Assembly (NCBI GenBank): GCA_005784505.1
Contig: VCAZ01000039.1
Coordinates: 851,501-915,500, forward strand
Length of the DNA stretch: 64,000 nucleotides
Direction: 5' to 3'
DNA from: Bagarius yarrelli
Taxonomy: Eukaryota > Chordata > Actinopteri > Siluriformes > Sisoridae
The position numbers and the translations under genes are program-made. Shown in pieces: positions 46,101 through 60,500 of the stretch (the stretch's first letter is position 1; every line of letters begins with the position of its first letter). The notes beneath the pieces were generated by a model that saw only the letters and a list, made by a program, of their open reading frames with translations, searched no databases and was not told where the DNA came from.

Positions 46101-46841
46101 TAAAAGAAATCATAAGTGGTGGAAGGCGATAACTGGGTCACATTTTACTTGCGTCATTTAAAACTGACTATATCCGTTTCTTTTTTTTTCATATACACTA
46201 TAACAAGCAAAACAACCCAATGTAGACGTACTGAACAGAACATAATCAATGGACGAAGACAAAACTATTATTATATATTTTGCTTCCGAATGATATTTGA
46301 AGGTCGGCAAAACTATGATCGCTTTGGGTGGAGGAAGAAAGAAAAGAAGACATTTGTTGCAGCCTGGACAAATGTAGAATTAATCACTTATTTATTTTTT
46401 TTTGTGTTTAATATAACAGACAAAACAGACTTTAAAATAAATATCAAAATACAAGTTGCACTAAGCTATAAATGTACATTGCTGCTGGTGTCCAACTGAG
46501 TTAATGACCGTCACTAGTTTAACTCGCACTGATGGGTAAAAATCTGATCTGTCTGTTTACATGGTAGACACTAATGCACAAATCCGATTCATATCCCATT
46601 TATTACCACAGACAAATGCGGCCTGAGTCTGATCTTAAAATGATGAGAATCCATGTGCTTTTTTCCTGCTTACACGATCGTCGGTCATATCCCATCTGTG
46701 CCAATCGGAATTGGGTCGATTGATTAGTTGTTTTGTCCTCATCTGTTTGTTTTTTTTTTTCCATCGGCGTCTGTGATCTGAAAAAAAGCTAGTTAAAGTG
46801 TCTGAAGTTTTCTTATTACGCTTGTTGAAATCAAGGAAACT

Positions 46842-46887
<46 letters not shown>

Positions 46888-49800
46888 GTCGCTTAGTTAT
46901 GTTAATTTGTAATATGGTGGGCGGTTTTAGGTAGTGTGTTCTGCTTGGGCATCTTAACAGTTTGACCCACAACCCAAAAAATTCATAGCTTTACTTGTTC
47001 AGGTATGAGAAATATTGAGATTTTACAAGTCGTCCACGTTATTCTAATTCATAGTGGAATTATTTATAGTATGAGAGGATGAAAGGAGAGTAAATTGTTG
47101 TTTTTTTTGCTCTTTTCTTCATTGTTTGGCTTAAAGGCTCCAATAAAGTCATTAAAAACATCTGGCGTGATGCAAACAGACCATGAAGGACATATTTGAA
47201 AGACTGTGCTGAAAGTGTGCTGTTTGTTTTTTAAGACACCAAACAAAATTTTAATTTTTTAATATGAAGCCACACTTTTGCAATCAGGGTTTTTAGAGCT
47301 CTGGTCTGAAAGGTGGACAATGGCAGCATAGCTTGTAGAAAACAACATTTTTGATTCATGTCCAACTCTTCGAATGGAACAAGAATCGAGCTTATCTTGA
47401 TCATCATGATGCCGAGGTATTTCGACTGATTAAAATCTTCTCTTCAATTTTAAACCAGAGGGAAACAACTTTAGGCAGTATTTTAGAGTACCAGTGTGTA
47501 AGCTTTGGGTAGGGTTTTAATACTTAAAATGGTTTTAAATGATTAAATAGAACTTGAAAGTATATTGTGTGCTGCTATTTAGGTATCTTTGTTTTTAAAA
47601 AAAAAAAAAGATCAGGTAAACAAAAGTTAAAATAAAGTAAATTAAAATAAGTTTAATCATTTAAAAAAGTAGTTGCAGCTTTGGTACAATGATGTGGCTT
47701 CAAACTGGGTTGTGTTTGCTGGAATTTGCTTATATTTATAGCATTTGACAGCATTTTACTAACTTTATTTTATTTATACAACTGAGGAATTAGGGGTTAA
47801 GGGCCTTCCTCAGAGGCTAAACGGTGGTATCAGTTTTCTGATCTACCCACTGCGCTACTACTTCCACCTTCCTTCAAAACCATTATTGATTGATCTATAA
47901 TATCCAGGATATATTTTTTTTGTGGTTTTAGTAGTAGTTATTTTTATCAGTAATTTCCAAAAAAAAAAAAAAAAAACCCAGCTTGGTGAAAGTGGTTGTC
48001 TTTACATTTTACCTAGAAAGGATGGGCATGAGATTGCATCAAGAGACAAAAATGCTTTGCATTCCAAAAACCTGTAGATAAGTGGCATGGCCAAGCCATA
48101 ACATTTATTCCCAGTTGTAAGTGTGTGTGTGTGTGTGTTTGCATAAAGTAGGGTAGAATGGCAGGCCTTCTAGAAAAGTTGTACAATATTTGGATCAAAA
48201 TATATGCTATTTGGACGTAATGTTATTATGCAAATATATAAGAACTAACTTGCATAACATTGGTTGTTATGAAGAGCTAACGTCCACGTGTTATTGCTAT
48301 GTTTAGATCTCTCATTTGATTCGTTGACTTGACTTGATTCTTTTTGGTTCAGTGGTGTGCAATCAGGGCCAGCAAAGTCCTAAACACTATCAGAAGCACT
48401 GACCTACATTTTACAACCTAAATTCTAACATTTGTTCCAAATTGTATTAATTTATTCTGAACATATTATCCTCATTTCGTAGCGTTTCTCTTGCTGCACT
48501 GTTTCCAGTACGTGTGTGTGGATGTGAGAAAATGAAATCTGATTGGGCAAAAACTTTATTTACCCTTATCCAGAGCGTTGCTGCCATGTTAATCTTATCT
48601 GCTCAGAGCCTTCAGAATCAGTAGTGCTGCCCATGTAACTTAAACTATATCAGCAGGGCCAGATTGGTAATTAGGTAAAGACTGTTTCTTTAATCAGTCA
48701 GATTTCAAATTCGCCTCTCAGTTGGCCCACAATGACAACAGCATTTGTTCATTCCCTGACTGGCTGATCAGAGCCAACCTGTTACAGCCAAGTGCAAATA
48801 GCGAAACGCGACTGTACACTTAACATAAAATATTTACACCAACAAGGGCTGACGGTGGAGTAAGAATTGACTCTGTCTCAGACATACTTACAAATCTGTT
48901 TTCAATGCGGACTTTTTTCAGTGAAGTTAGACGTTGTGAGGAAAGCTTGGCTAACCCCGAAGCTAACTAGCTTGTCTCAGCCCGGGTAAGAGTTGGTTTG
49001 TCACTTCCAGAAGAGTGCTAACAAGCAGTAACGCTGGCTTACAGCCTTTTAATTTTTTTATTTTGTTATTTTTATTAGATAAATATTGATTCTGAACTTT
49101 TCCAGATGATGTACGTGGCACAGTTGCGGTTGTAGTGTAGAGGTTTGGAGTCTTAACTGGGTTTCTTGCTTTTAATAAAAATGTTTTTTACTTGCAGTAA
49201 CCAAAATGTCTTTCTGTCTGTAATGCCATACCGGGTTAAGTTGTGTTCCTGTGTTGGTGGTTTCAATAATCGGGACATGATGGTGATTTTAAGAGGTGGA
49301 AATAATTGCCTATCTGGGTGCCATCAACATTAAAATAAAACCATATTTCAAATATACAAACTTTTAAAAAAAAAAAATTTTTTTAATTATTATGGGTCAA
49401 ATTATGGGGGCAGGGGTGGCTCAAATGGTTAAGGTGCTGAGTTGTTAATCTGAAGACCAGAAACACCTGGGTTCAAGCCCCACCTCCGGCAAGTCAAACC
49501 ACTGTTGGGTCCTTGAGCAAGACCCTTAACCCCTCCTGCTCCAGGGGCGCTGTCATCATAGCTGACCCTGCGCTCCTGACCCCAACTTACTAAGATGGGA
49601 TATGCGAAAAATGCATTTCATTGGCTCTGTACACGTACCCTTGCACAATGACAATGAATTGAATATACTTATTTTGTTAGCCGCTTTGTTTACCCAGTTG
49701 TATCCTTAATAGATCATGCAGATGTGTCAGGATAAGTATTTATTTATTGACTGCTTGTGGAAGGGCTGTAAATTTAATTGTCAGAACACAGCAATATCTC

Positions 49801-51695
49801 GACAGGTTAAAATGCAAAATAACCAGAATCTATGTTTCGAAAAAATAGTTGGCCTGGAAAAAGATTTCCACAAAAGTTTTTATTTCTTACGTTCCATTCA
49901 CATTTCTCTGCCACTTGCATTTCTCTCGCTGAGCAGTTGATGGTAAGGGGACTTGCCCAGATGCACACCACTGGCAGCTTGTTGGTACAGGGAATTGAAT
50001 TTATAATATTCTGCTCAGCAGTCTAACAGCGTAACCACTGAGCTACCACTTCCTAAGATTTGTGGCTTTGTTCGCTACTCGTGGGTACTTAAACCCCTGT
50101 CACCCGTTTCTAATGGTTTTTGATGTAGTATGTGGTAGTGGACTGTGGCTTGTACTCATTAACTGCAGTGCAGATGAATACAGTGGAATACTGCTGATGC
50201 TGCTTATGTTGATTTTGGTGATGGTGCAAAAAAAAAAAGGGTAAATCGTGTGGGTGTGTACAAACATGTTTATAGCTTGCGAACATTATTTCAGACGATT
50301 TTAAATTATTTTACAGGCTAATTTTGGCAACATGTCGTCCCACGGCAGTGCAAATTGCTAATCCAAGTTTCTTGTCCCATGAAAGTTTCAGCATGCAGTC
50401 AGTAGTCACATGACTTCCCACTTTCACCCACATCCAGGATTCATATGGCTGAAGTCATTCTCCTTAAATAACGTGTTAAGATAAGGGCATGGGCACCCCC
50501 AAATATTGCCTTTTGACAGGGATATCTGTTTGCCCACCCTTCTATGGTTGGCAAGAACCTGATCTGGTTAAGATTAAACATTTCTCTTCCCAGGTAGAAA
50601 AGAGGAATCTGTAGCTAAAGTTAACTAAGGGAACCGATCGACCATTAAAATAAACTGCAGTTTACATGGACGGGGTTTTTAAAAACCCAACATACACACC
50701 TGAACTTTTTTCTAGCTTCCAGAAGGAACAGAGAGTTCCTAAAACCTTTTTTTTTTTTTTTTTTTTAAACCTGTCTTTATGCCAATAGTGTAGATTATTA
50801 TTTCTTACCCACTTTCTATAGACCTGTATTGCTTGCTTTTGTATAGATCATTTTAAATGGTAAGCTAGCAGTTTTTATTAGCTAAAGCCAATCGTTAGGA
50901 CGGCATAATTGAATATTTAAGTTCTCAATATTTAAAATCTTTTTTTTATACAGTAATATGTTTTCATTGTTCCTATAATCTTAAAGCATTTCTATCCAAA
51001 AAGAATGCCTGTAAGTGTCCGTATGCACAGTCACCGGCTGTTCTGATTGCGTTTTAGCCCACAGTGTTGCTCACGGGTGACTGCGTGGAGCTTGCTATAG
51101 ATTATTTCCTGTGACACAAACCAAACCATATTGGCTAAAACCCAGAAGGAGGAGGGATGTGTGATTTCTGTTGCACGGCTGAGTAATGCGATGTGTTATT
51201 TGGTAGAATAGCTAAAGACTGGGTATAAAAAGCAATATTTCACACTAATATACCTAGAATGATGGCATAATGACTTGCTTTACAGTCAAATAAGCTGCTT
51301 GATTTGGGTTCAGGATGCCCGAGTGCCAGCTGCACATCCCATTCATTTATACACAATTTTATTTGGTTTGTGTCTAAATTTAAAGTCGGTGACTTACTTT
51401 TTTCAATCTCTTTTCCTCCTCCCGACAACAGTGTTTATATGAAGTCGTCAACATGGTAGTGTTTCTACTACTGGTAGACATAGTTATGACGGTCATCAGT
51501 GGATGGAGCATCTATCACTCCAAAACAATTAGCTTGCCACTAGAATGGAGAGAGAGATTTGTCACATGTATATCCAAAGCTCAGCAGTATAAGTCTATAT
51601 CTCATCATATACAAAATGAATTTATGTACTTCCTGAAACTGGTGCCCCTGTATGCATATGAAGAAACACACATTTCCTTTTTTTTTGCCTGAAGT

Positions 51696-51731
<36 letters not shown>

Positions 51732-54013
51732 CCTCTCAGCTTCGTCACGTCACTTGCGCATTTTGTCCCTAATTAGTCATTGTCACTCGTTGCAAGCACT
51801 CATTGAAAATGAATGAGCTCAGATCATTTGGCTACGACATGCTGTGAACACATCGTAAGTCTTTACATTGGGACCCTGTGCAACCCTTTTTTTTTTTTTT
51901 TTTTGTTGTCTGCTTTATAAATTTGATCATCAGAAACTGTGCAACTGCTGGTCTGTTATTAGGTCAGTAAAAAAGAGTGATGCAAAACAGGCTTTTATTG
52001 GCAGACGCCATTATTCAGAGCGACTTACATTTCTCTCTCTTACACAACTGGGGGTTAAGGGCCTTGCTTAGGACCCCAGCAGTGGTAGCTTGTTAGTGGT
52101 GATAGGAATCAAACCCCCAAACCTTTTTAGTTTGTTATAAACCCTGAAATTCCGAACTGTAACCTAGATACATTTTTTGGTGCCTAAAAAAACCCTGTTA
52201 GATAAACACATTATCTAAAGTGTAGTCCTGGATTGCAGGCTGCTGGCTTAGAACATCTCAGGAAACGTGGCTTGTGCGGTGTTTATGATCTTTCTGCCCT
52301 GTTAGTAACTACTAAATAATGCAGCGAACCCCATGAGTCCGGGGAAAAGCCTGCACAGAGAAAGGCAAGAGTGAGAAGAGAAGAGAGAGAGAGAGAGAGA
52401 GAGAACGAGAACAAGTGAGAGGGATGGAAAAGAGGGGTTAGAAAAGGTGCCAGGGTGCATATGGATTATGTGGGGACAGCTTAGGCAGGGTAGCTCAACT
52501 GGATGCAAAAGGCTTTCTGCGGTGTTGCATAATTTATAAGCTTGAGGATCAACCACAATTTAGAGAATGGGGGGGGGGGTTCGGACCAAACACACCCTAA
52601 TAGTGTGTCTTATTATTTAATTAATTTTTTAGACCTTTTGATATAACACTCAAGATCTAGTCCAGCTGCGCCGCCTTTTAATGATAACCAGCAGAGACTC
52701 TTGCCTTTCTAACAATTCCTTCAGCTGATGTTCAGTCATAAATCCAGCTGTGCCTGCAGCAATACATCAGAGCTTTTATGGTACAGCAGCTAGATGAGAC
52801 TTAAATTACATACTTGGGGTTTAGCCAAGAGCTGTACAGGTTCTATAGTCTAATCATGCACTTGGTACATATGATGCCAAGTTAAATTATACTATAGGAC
52901 TTTTTTTTTTTAAATACGTAATGGAATCAGTTAATCAGCTCCTGCTAGTAAACATGTATCTTCCTGTATGCATGCATGCATGCATGTAGTATAAAAAATA
53001 AGTACTTTAATACCAGAGTTTACAAACACTTTTTTTTTTTTTTCTTCCCCTCTTATTTTGCCTTTTGCCCAGGACCGAAAACTGACGAAAGTGGAGCGGC
53101 AGCGCTTTAAGGAGGAGGCTGAGATGTTAAAAGGTCTGCAACATCCAAACATCGTACGGTTCTACGACTTTTGGGAATCTCTGCTTAAAGGGAAAAAATG
53201 CATCGTTCTGGTGACGGAACTCATGACCTCAGGGACATTAAAAACGTGAGTCAGATCTGCAGACGTGTGCTTTTGGCTTGACACCTATCGATCGCACTAT
53301 TGATTTTGTTGCATGTCAAGCTCAGGGCTGAGTGGCAGTATGCATTGGGGGGGGGGCTTTTTATACAGAACATTTATCAGCTGCTGTGAAATAACACGAT
53401 TTAGTTTATGACTCATTCATTTACATTTATGGCATTTGGCAGACGTCCTTATTCAGAGCGACTTGCATTGATCTCTTTTACACAACTGAGCAATTGGAGG
53501 TTAAGGGCCTTGCTCAGGGGCCCAACAGTGGTAACTTTGTGGTGCTAAAAAAATCAAACCACTCTCCGTGATGATGATGATGATGATGATAAGAATCTGA
53601 TGCTGATTCCACTCCAGACATCGATCCATATCCCAGTGAGGCATTTTCTCAATAACAATCCTAATCTGTCTGATCTGTTCAGTCCAGATCCCCAAGAGAA
53701 CCAACGCTGTGCACTTTATGTAATCAAGGTCCGCAAGAAGTTTATTTTTGTGGTTTCCATATGGACTGTTGTTCCCGAGCTTAGTTTATTTAATTATGTC
53801 CCTTCGAGGATAATACGTGATCAGTTACGGCAACCGCAGATATACACAGCGTTGGTTGCTTAATACTTGTGCGAGGGTATCAGTAAGGCCTAAACTCCCT
53901 GTCGAGAGCTGATGATGCATTTGGCCTACTTATGAAACTTTTTAATACAATAAAGCGACTGTCAAGTTTAACTGGATTTAATTAAAGTCACGATAAGTGA
54001 CTTCGCCATGGTG

Positions 54014-54073
<60 letters not shown>

Positions 54074-56704
54074 TGTGTGTAAGGACACATGCTCTGGGTT
54101 TTTCCATTCATGTGAGGTGGTGGGGGGGGGATCTTACAATGACTCTTTATTTTGCTCCACAGCTACCTGAAGCGCTTCAAGGTGATGAAACCCAAAGTGT
54201 TACGCAGCTGGTGTAGGCAGATCCTGAAAGGGCTTCACTTTCTCCACACTCGCGCCCCTCCTATCATTCACCGAGATCTGAAGTGTGATAACATCTTCAT
54301 TACGGGTCCGACAGGCAGCGTGAAAATTGGAGACCTGGGCTTGGCCACGCTCAAAAGAGCCTCGTTTGCAAAGAGCGTCATCGGTGAGTTAACAGTGTAA
54401 CACTGTTAATTTGTAAATAACTTATGACTAATAGTGCACATGGAATTAGTAGGTTAGCAAGTGGAATTTGAATGGCACAGGTGGAAATTTTTTATTTTTT
54501 TTTTTTTGCTTTGTAATTCCAGTGGTACAGGATTGGTTTCTTTCGAGGTTTTTTTCACAAATGATTGCTGTTATATTTACATCTAAAAAGAGTGTGAATT
54601 GTAACTTGCTTTGATTTGTACCGTTGCAATAATACTCACGCATGTCTTTGTAGCATTTTATTTATACATTGCATAGAACCCCACTGGACCATGCAAAGTA
54701 AAAACTTATTATTTTTTACAGCAAATTGCCAACCCAATCCAGCACCAGAAACATAACACAACCAGGAATGCTGAAATCTTCTTAGTTGTAAATTCTGTAA
54801 TGTTTCTATGCAAAATATTGAACACTAGTATTAACTGCAACGTTGGTTTCTGATCTGTTCCCTTGTTCCCCGAGCCGGCTTTTCCAGATAAACTTGGTGG
54901 GTCCTCATCCTTATATCTGGCCCTTTGTCGCCCCCCCCTTCAGGCACTCCAGAGTTTATGGCCCCGGAAATGTATGAGGAGCACTACGATGAGTCGGTGG
55001 ACGTCTACGCTTTTGGCATGTGTATGCTGGAGATGGCCACCTCCGAATATCCTTACTCCGAGTGCCAGAATGCTGCGCAAATCTACAGAAAAGTCACCAG
55101 TGTGAGTTCTGTTGCCCAGTACTATTTATTACACAATCCTTTCCAGTTCATTCCAAAGATCTTTAGCAGAGTTGAGATCAGGGCTTTGTGCAGAACACTC
55201 GATCCCACCATGCCATCATTAAACTCAAGTGCTTTGTCATGCTGGAACAGTGTCGTGGTTCCAGTAAAGGAATAATTGCTGTGTGTGTTCAACTTCGTGG
55301 CAAGACACACTTATGTGGGTGTTCTGGCCGCAAATGTGCAGCTGTTTCATGTAGTATTGCGCTATGGCATTTAAAGCTCCTGTGTTGCGTTTAAAAAGAA
55401 TAACCTAAATTTTGAGATTTGTCTTTGGTGGAACTGTTAAATTGGTGGCTTAAGTGGGTAGGGCTGTTGTTGTTTACCAGAAGTTGAGTAACAAGTAAGT
55501 CCTTATTTCTCATATATACACGTTACCCCACAGTGAGTGAAATTTGAGATTACAGCGCAGGGTCGGCTTTAACACGGCACCGCTGGAGCAGAAAAGGCTG
55601 AAAAGTGGTGGGCCCTTAATCCAAGGCCCTTAACCCTTTTGCCAAGCTGCTGCTGTTGGGCCGTTGATCGCCAGTTGCAGCCTGGTAGTCGTAAGGATTG
55701 AACCCTGATCCTGTGATGAAGTCATAACCATTTGAGCTTCTAATGCCGTCTAGTCAGATTCAAGGCGCTGTTCACCATACGGACTCTGTTGGGCCCCTAA
55801 ACAAGGCCCTTTATTTCTTCAGCTCTAGGGATACCATGGCCAACCCTGCGCTCTCACCTAACTTAATAATAGTATTTTACTGTGCTGTATTGTAATGTGT
55901 GACAATAATAAATAATACGATCAGGTTGAGTGTTGAACTTACTGATTAGGTTTCTGGTAGGTATTAATTCGTGTTTAAACAAGCAGTGACAAAACAAAAC
56001 TATCACATACTAACATCTTACCCTACGTTTTACATCGCAACTAAAATCTTTTTCCTTATTTTTGTTTTTCCGTGAAGGGAGTGAAGCCTGCAAGCTATAA
56101 CAAAGTTAAGGACCCGGAAATCAAGGAGATCATTGGCGAGTGTATTTGCCAGAATAAGGAAGAACGGTAAGTATTGTGTGTGTGTGTGTTTTTGCACAGG
56201 AAGGGAGAACGTATAGTGAATGATTTTGGCTGGCTTTTGCTTTACCTTCTTTTCAAGGTGTCCATTTATCTAGGCACCCACTTCACTCTGCCAGGCAGTT
56301 TTCCACACCATCCAATTTTATCATCTTTTTGAGCCAAGAACAAAATCTATTGCTTATATAACCTTCAGTTCAGTAAAGAAAGGTTTGGGAAGGGGAGCCG
56401 TCCTAATTTTGGACATCTCAGTGTCTTTCTGCTTGAGTTTTTTTTTTCTGGTCTATTGTATAAATAGGTGGTATTTTCTTTTGTCTATTTTTTGCCATGA
56501 CTCTTGCATGTTTAGGGAGTCTTGTGAAATATCGTCCCTGGATTAAAAAAACAATTTTTTTTTTCCAACTACATTTTCAGCATCTGGCTGCTCCCTTGAA
56601 TTTATTTGGCAGCTATTTGGTTTACTTGAGTTACTATTGATATATTCTTTGATATAAAACAGTCAGGTCTGGTGCACTAATTTAATTGGTCAAGAGGCCA
56701 GAAT

Positions 56705-56735
<31 letters not shown>

Positions 56736-57014
56736 CCCGCACAGATAATTCTTTTTTTTTTTTTTTTTTTTAATTCACGTTTTTGTTGAACATAGGGATA
56801 CTTTGCAAAAAATTTGACCTTAAAATATAAAACCTCATTGTTCACAAATAGTGAAAGGACAGTAATTTTACTGTAAACCCTGCTAAAGTAAAGTACAAAT
56901 CAGTGTGAGTGAGCTAACTAACCAGGTGGTGAGTACGGAGAAGCAGGTATTGCATCACACACTCTATGCTTGTGTTTATTATAACTGCTGTATAAAAGTA
57001 ATATCAGTCAGTAA

Positions 57015-57050
<36 letters not shown>

Positions 57051-57519
57051 TTATTTTATATAATATAAAAATAGTTTTGACTGTAATTAATTTCCAGATT
57101 TTACATTTTTATTTTTACAGTTAATCCTTTAGCATGACTTGCATGGTGGAAGCTTCATAATCTAATGCTGCTAAATGGATTGTTGTGCCAGGAACCTGGC
57201 TGGCTATAATTTGTTAATCTGTGACTCTCTTCTTAAGCTACTCCATCAAGGACCTACTGAATCATGCTTTCTTTGCTGAGGACACTGGCGTGCGAGTGGA
57301 GCTGGCTGAGGAGGATGACGGAAGAAAGGCTTCCATTGCGCTCAAGCTGTGGGTGGAGGACCCGCGCAAGTTGAAGGGCAAGTACAAGGACAGCGGCGCC
57401 ATCGAGTTTACCTTTGATCTTGAGAAGGAGGTGCCCAAAGGCGTGGCCCAAGAGATGGTGAGCCATGTTGATTTTGTAATTTGCATCAGTTAAGTTTTAT
57501 ATATATATAGATATATATA

Positions 57520-57584
<65 letters not shown>

Positions 57585-60500
57585 TATCTATATATCTATA
57601 TCTGGTATCTTCGTATTTGATTGGTGCCAGTGTGACTGGTATTCTAAGGCTTAGATTCTACACAAACCCCCCACCCCACACACACACACTGCTGTCTTTC
57701 ATGCCATCTGTCTTATAAACTGAGTCTTGGAGCTGACACTGACACTTTGTGCCTTTGCTCACACGTGTAATTTATTCAGTTTGTCAATTCAGTGATGAAG
57801 CTTTATTCTGATTTATTCAAAAATGCTTTAATATGCTTTCCGGGTCTATTTTTGTCAAGCATATACGTACAAATTGAAATCAAAGGGATTTTTTTAATCA
57901 TGACCGTGGCGGGGGGTGCATTTGGTACCTGGGCCTTCAGTGAGGACTTGAGACAGTGGGGCATGGTGTTGGCTTAGGTGGACGCAAAACGGAGATATAC
58001 AGTCTATATATAATTTGCCGCAACTGTATTTTGATATTTATTATTTTTGTTCACTTAGTCTGTGTGCCAGCCTTTGATGGAGGGAGGCTTTTCACTCTTC
58101 CTGGCAACAAAAACTAGCAAGCTAAAAAACAGTCTATTATTTTTATTAAAAGATAAACTTACAGGGAAAACCTAGGTAAAGTGCCAACGGATCCAGCTCT
58201 AGAGCCAAACCTAAGATATTGTTTAATTGAGCCAAAACACTGGCCCAATAAGCCTGGATCATATAACAGCTCCAGATGCAATGAGAATAGTCTCCTATAT
58301 CAGACTTGCACTCAGGGCAGAGGGGTGAATGAGTTGAATTGTATTTATGCCTTAGATATGCGTTCTCCGCAAGATTCTAAACTGAATGGCTTAAAACCAG
58401 ATCTTTATATCCCGGCAATCAATGCTACATTCACCCAGACTGCAACAAGGACTCTTCTCTTTTTTTTTTTCCCACCTAAAAAGAACACGGTAATCATCAT
58501 GTGGTTCATTGGTTATCGCGTAGTTTTTACTTCCTTTTCCGGTCAGTACATCTACATCGGGTTGTTTTTACTGTGTATAGTATAAATGCAGATACCTGAT
58601 ATGTGTCAGTTTTAAAAGATGATGTTAGTGGGCCATCAAATAAAATTAGTTATAGTTACAAAATCAGAATCAAAATCTGCATTGCAAACGTGGCATGTAA
58701 AGCGTTCAATCACAGCTAATTTGTTCTTAAACAATATTAAAGGGGTGGAAATGTAAAGTTGATGGGTTTGAAAAATGTGACCCACTCGGATAATGTCTTT
58801 TGCCAGTCCTGTGGCAGGTTATGGTTTGGGTAGGGATGTTTTTGCACTATTATTAGCTTAAATAATAATGGGATTATAACCAGTCAGTTATTTACAGGGA
58901 AGTAGGACATCTACAATGTCTTTTTCATTTTCCTCCGTCTCATTAATTGATGCTGCCTTGTGCGCCTTCTAAAGTCGAAAGCTACTGGAAGCAATAATAA
59001 AAAAAAATATATAAAAAAAACCAAGTGCAGGCTGTAAACTAAGCCATCTTATCTCAGCTGGTTGGTCTGGTCTGGATAAAAATGCAAAATTTCCCACTAT
59101 TTGTGTGCGCATGTTTGTGCTTGTTCATATACACATTAAATTCTAAGAAAGTCGGTCAGCTGTTTCTCTTTATGTAAACACGGCATCAGTAAAATCTGGA
59201 TATGCTCAGACACACACACACACACACCTGGCTTAAAATGTATAACTTCATATAAAACAGTTAATTGTGCATATATATATATATATGTGTGTGTGTGTAT
59301 ATTTAAAAACCGTCAAAGAGTGTGACCAAGACAGGCTGTCTAAACCAGACCTCACATGCTCTACCCACATATATGTGTGTGTGTGTGTGTGAGAGAGAGA
59401 GAAAGAGAAAGAGATATCATCTCTAGGCTTTTGTTTTGTTTTTCCCTGCCTATCTTTGTTTGCAATTTAACTGCTTACTTCCTTCTCTGGAAGATCCATG
59501 TAGCAAGGTATGTTTATATTTTTAACACCTAATTGTACATGAATTGAAGACCTGATTCAGGAACCACAGGTTTAGTCCATAGAAACTGTGATCAATATTG
59601 CAGCATCAGGATGTCCTATATGGTATTTAAAGGTGTGAGCTTTTTACAGCAGGCCTTTTTTTTTTTTATATATATATATCTCCAGCTGCCCACTGGCTTT
59701 TATTTTAGCACTAACTGACACGTAATACCTTCAATGAGTGCAACTGTATGCTACAGATTTTTAAAGCAAAGTGTGTGTGTATGTTCAGGCTGAGTGCAGT
59801 ATGATTCTATTTTTAGCTCCTCCCCCTGTTTTCACACCAGGATGCAATGTTCTCTAGATTTACTTTGAGAACGGTTTATTTTGGTTCGAAGCTTTTTCCT
59901 ATTCTTATCCACATAAAAAGAGATATTTACACTTTAAGGCCAAAAGTTTGTGGACACCTCACCTGCAATCCACCTAAAATCCAGGGCGTCGCTACCAATT
60001 TTGGGCTCTATGAAAGAATACAATAATTCTGCACGGTTACTACTAATAAAACGAATAGCTGGGGCTTCCAAATTGTTTGGCCCTTAAGAACTGTTCTAAT
60101 TTCCCTACTTTCATGGTGCCCCTGACTAAAATGTTCTTACAATGTAAAAAAAATCATATATAGTTGTCTTGAATAAACGAAACAAAATAAATCGTATGTC
60201 CTTTTTGTCACATAGACTCTACAGCACAGTGAAATTTGTATCTCTGATATCCCATCTTAGAAAAGTTGCTGTCAGATTGCAGGCTCAGCTATGATAACAG
60301 CACCTCTGGAGCAGAAAGGGTTAAGGGTCTTGCTCAAGGACCCAACAGTGGCAAGGCTGACCTTGGTGGGGCTCGAAGCCAGGTCTTCCTTGTCTTCCAA
60401 CAACTTGGCGCATTAACCATTTGAGCCGCATGTCTTTTGTATGTTGTAGCATTACCCCTCATTTCTTTACTGGACCCCTGGACACAAACACTGTTCCAGC

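Larger units (their letters stand above)
43145..53072. other. wnk2: WNK2 intron 1 (9.9 kb)
   Basis: Contains Tc1-like pieces at 43706-44040 and 44540-44935, SINEs at 44092-44420, 47752-47866, 49410-49662, 49932-50053 and 51990-52120, poly-T runs at 46844-46886 and 51699-51730, (GT)n at 48121-48139, (GA)n at 52382-52404. 45.0-46.8, 48.2-49.4 and 50.3-51.7 kb show nothing I can name. Confidence 0.7.
53246..54162. other. wnk2: WNK2 intron 2
   Basis: Family A SINE (reverse) at 53430-53565, (GAT)n at 53570-53590, and poly-T of 57 bp at 54016-54072 close to the exon 3 acceptor. Confidence 0.85.
55102..56077. other. wnk2: WNK2 intron 4
   Basis: A Tc1-like fragment at 55141-55280 (+) with gagttgagatcagggctttg and tgtcatgctggaacagtg, then two family B SINEs in opposite orientation. 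Confidence 0.75.

Noticed and set aside
46116..46499. ORF of 127 residues in WNK2 intron 1
   Set aside because: Biased to Phe, Ile, Lys and Thr as expected of AT-rich non-coding DNA; no family resemblance, no splice context.
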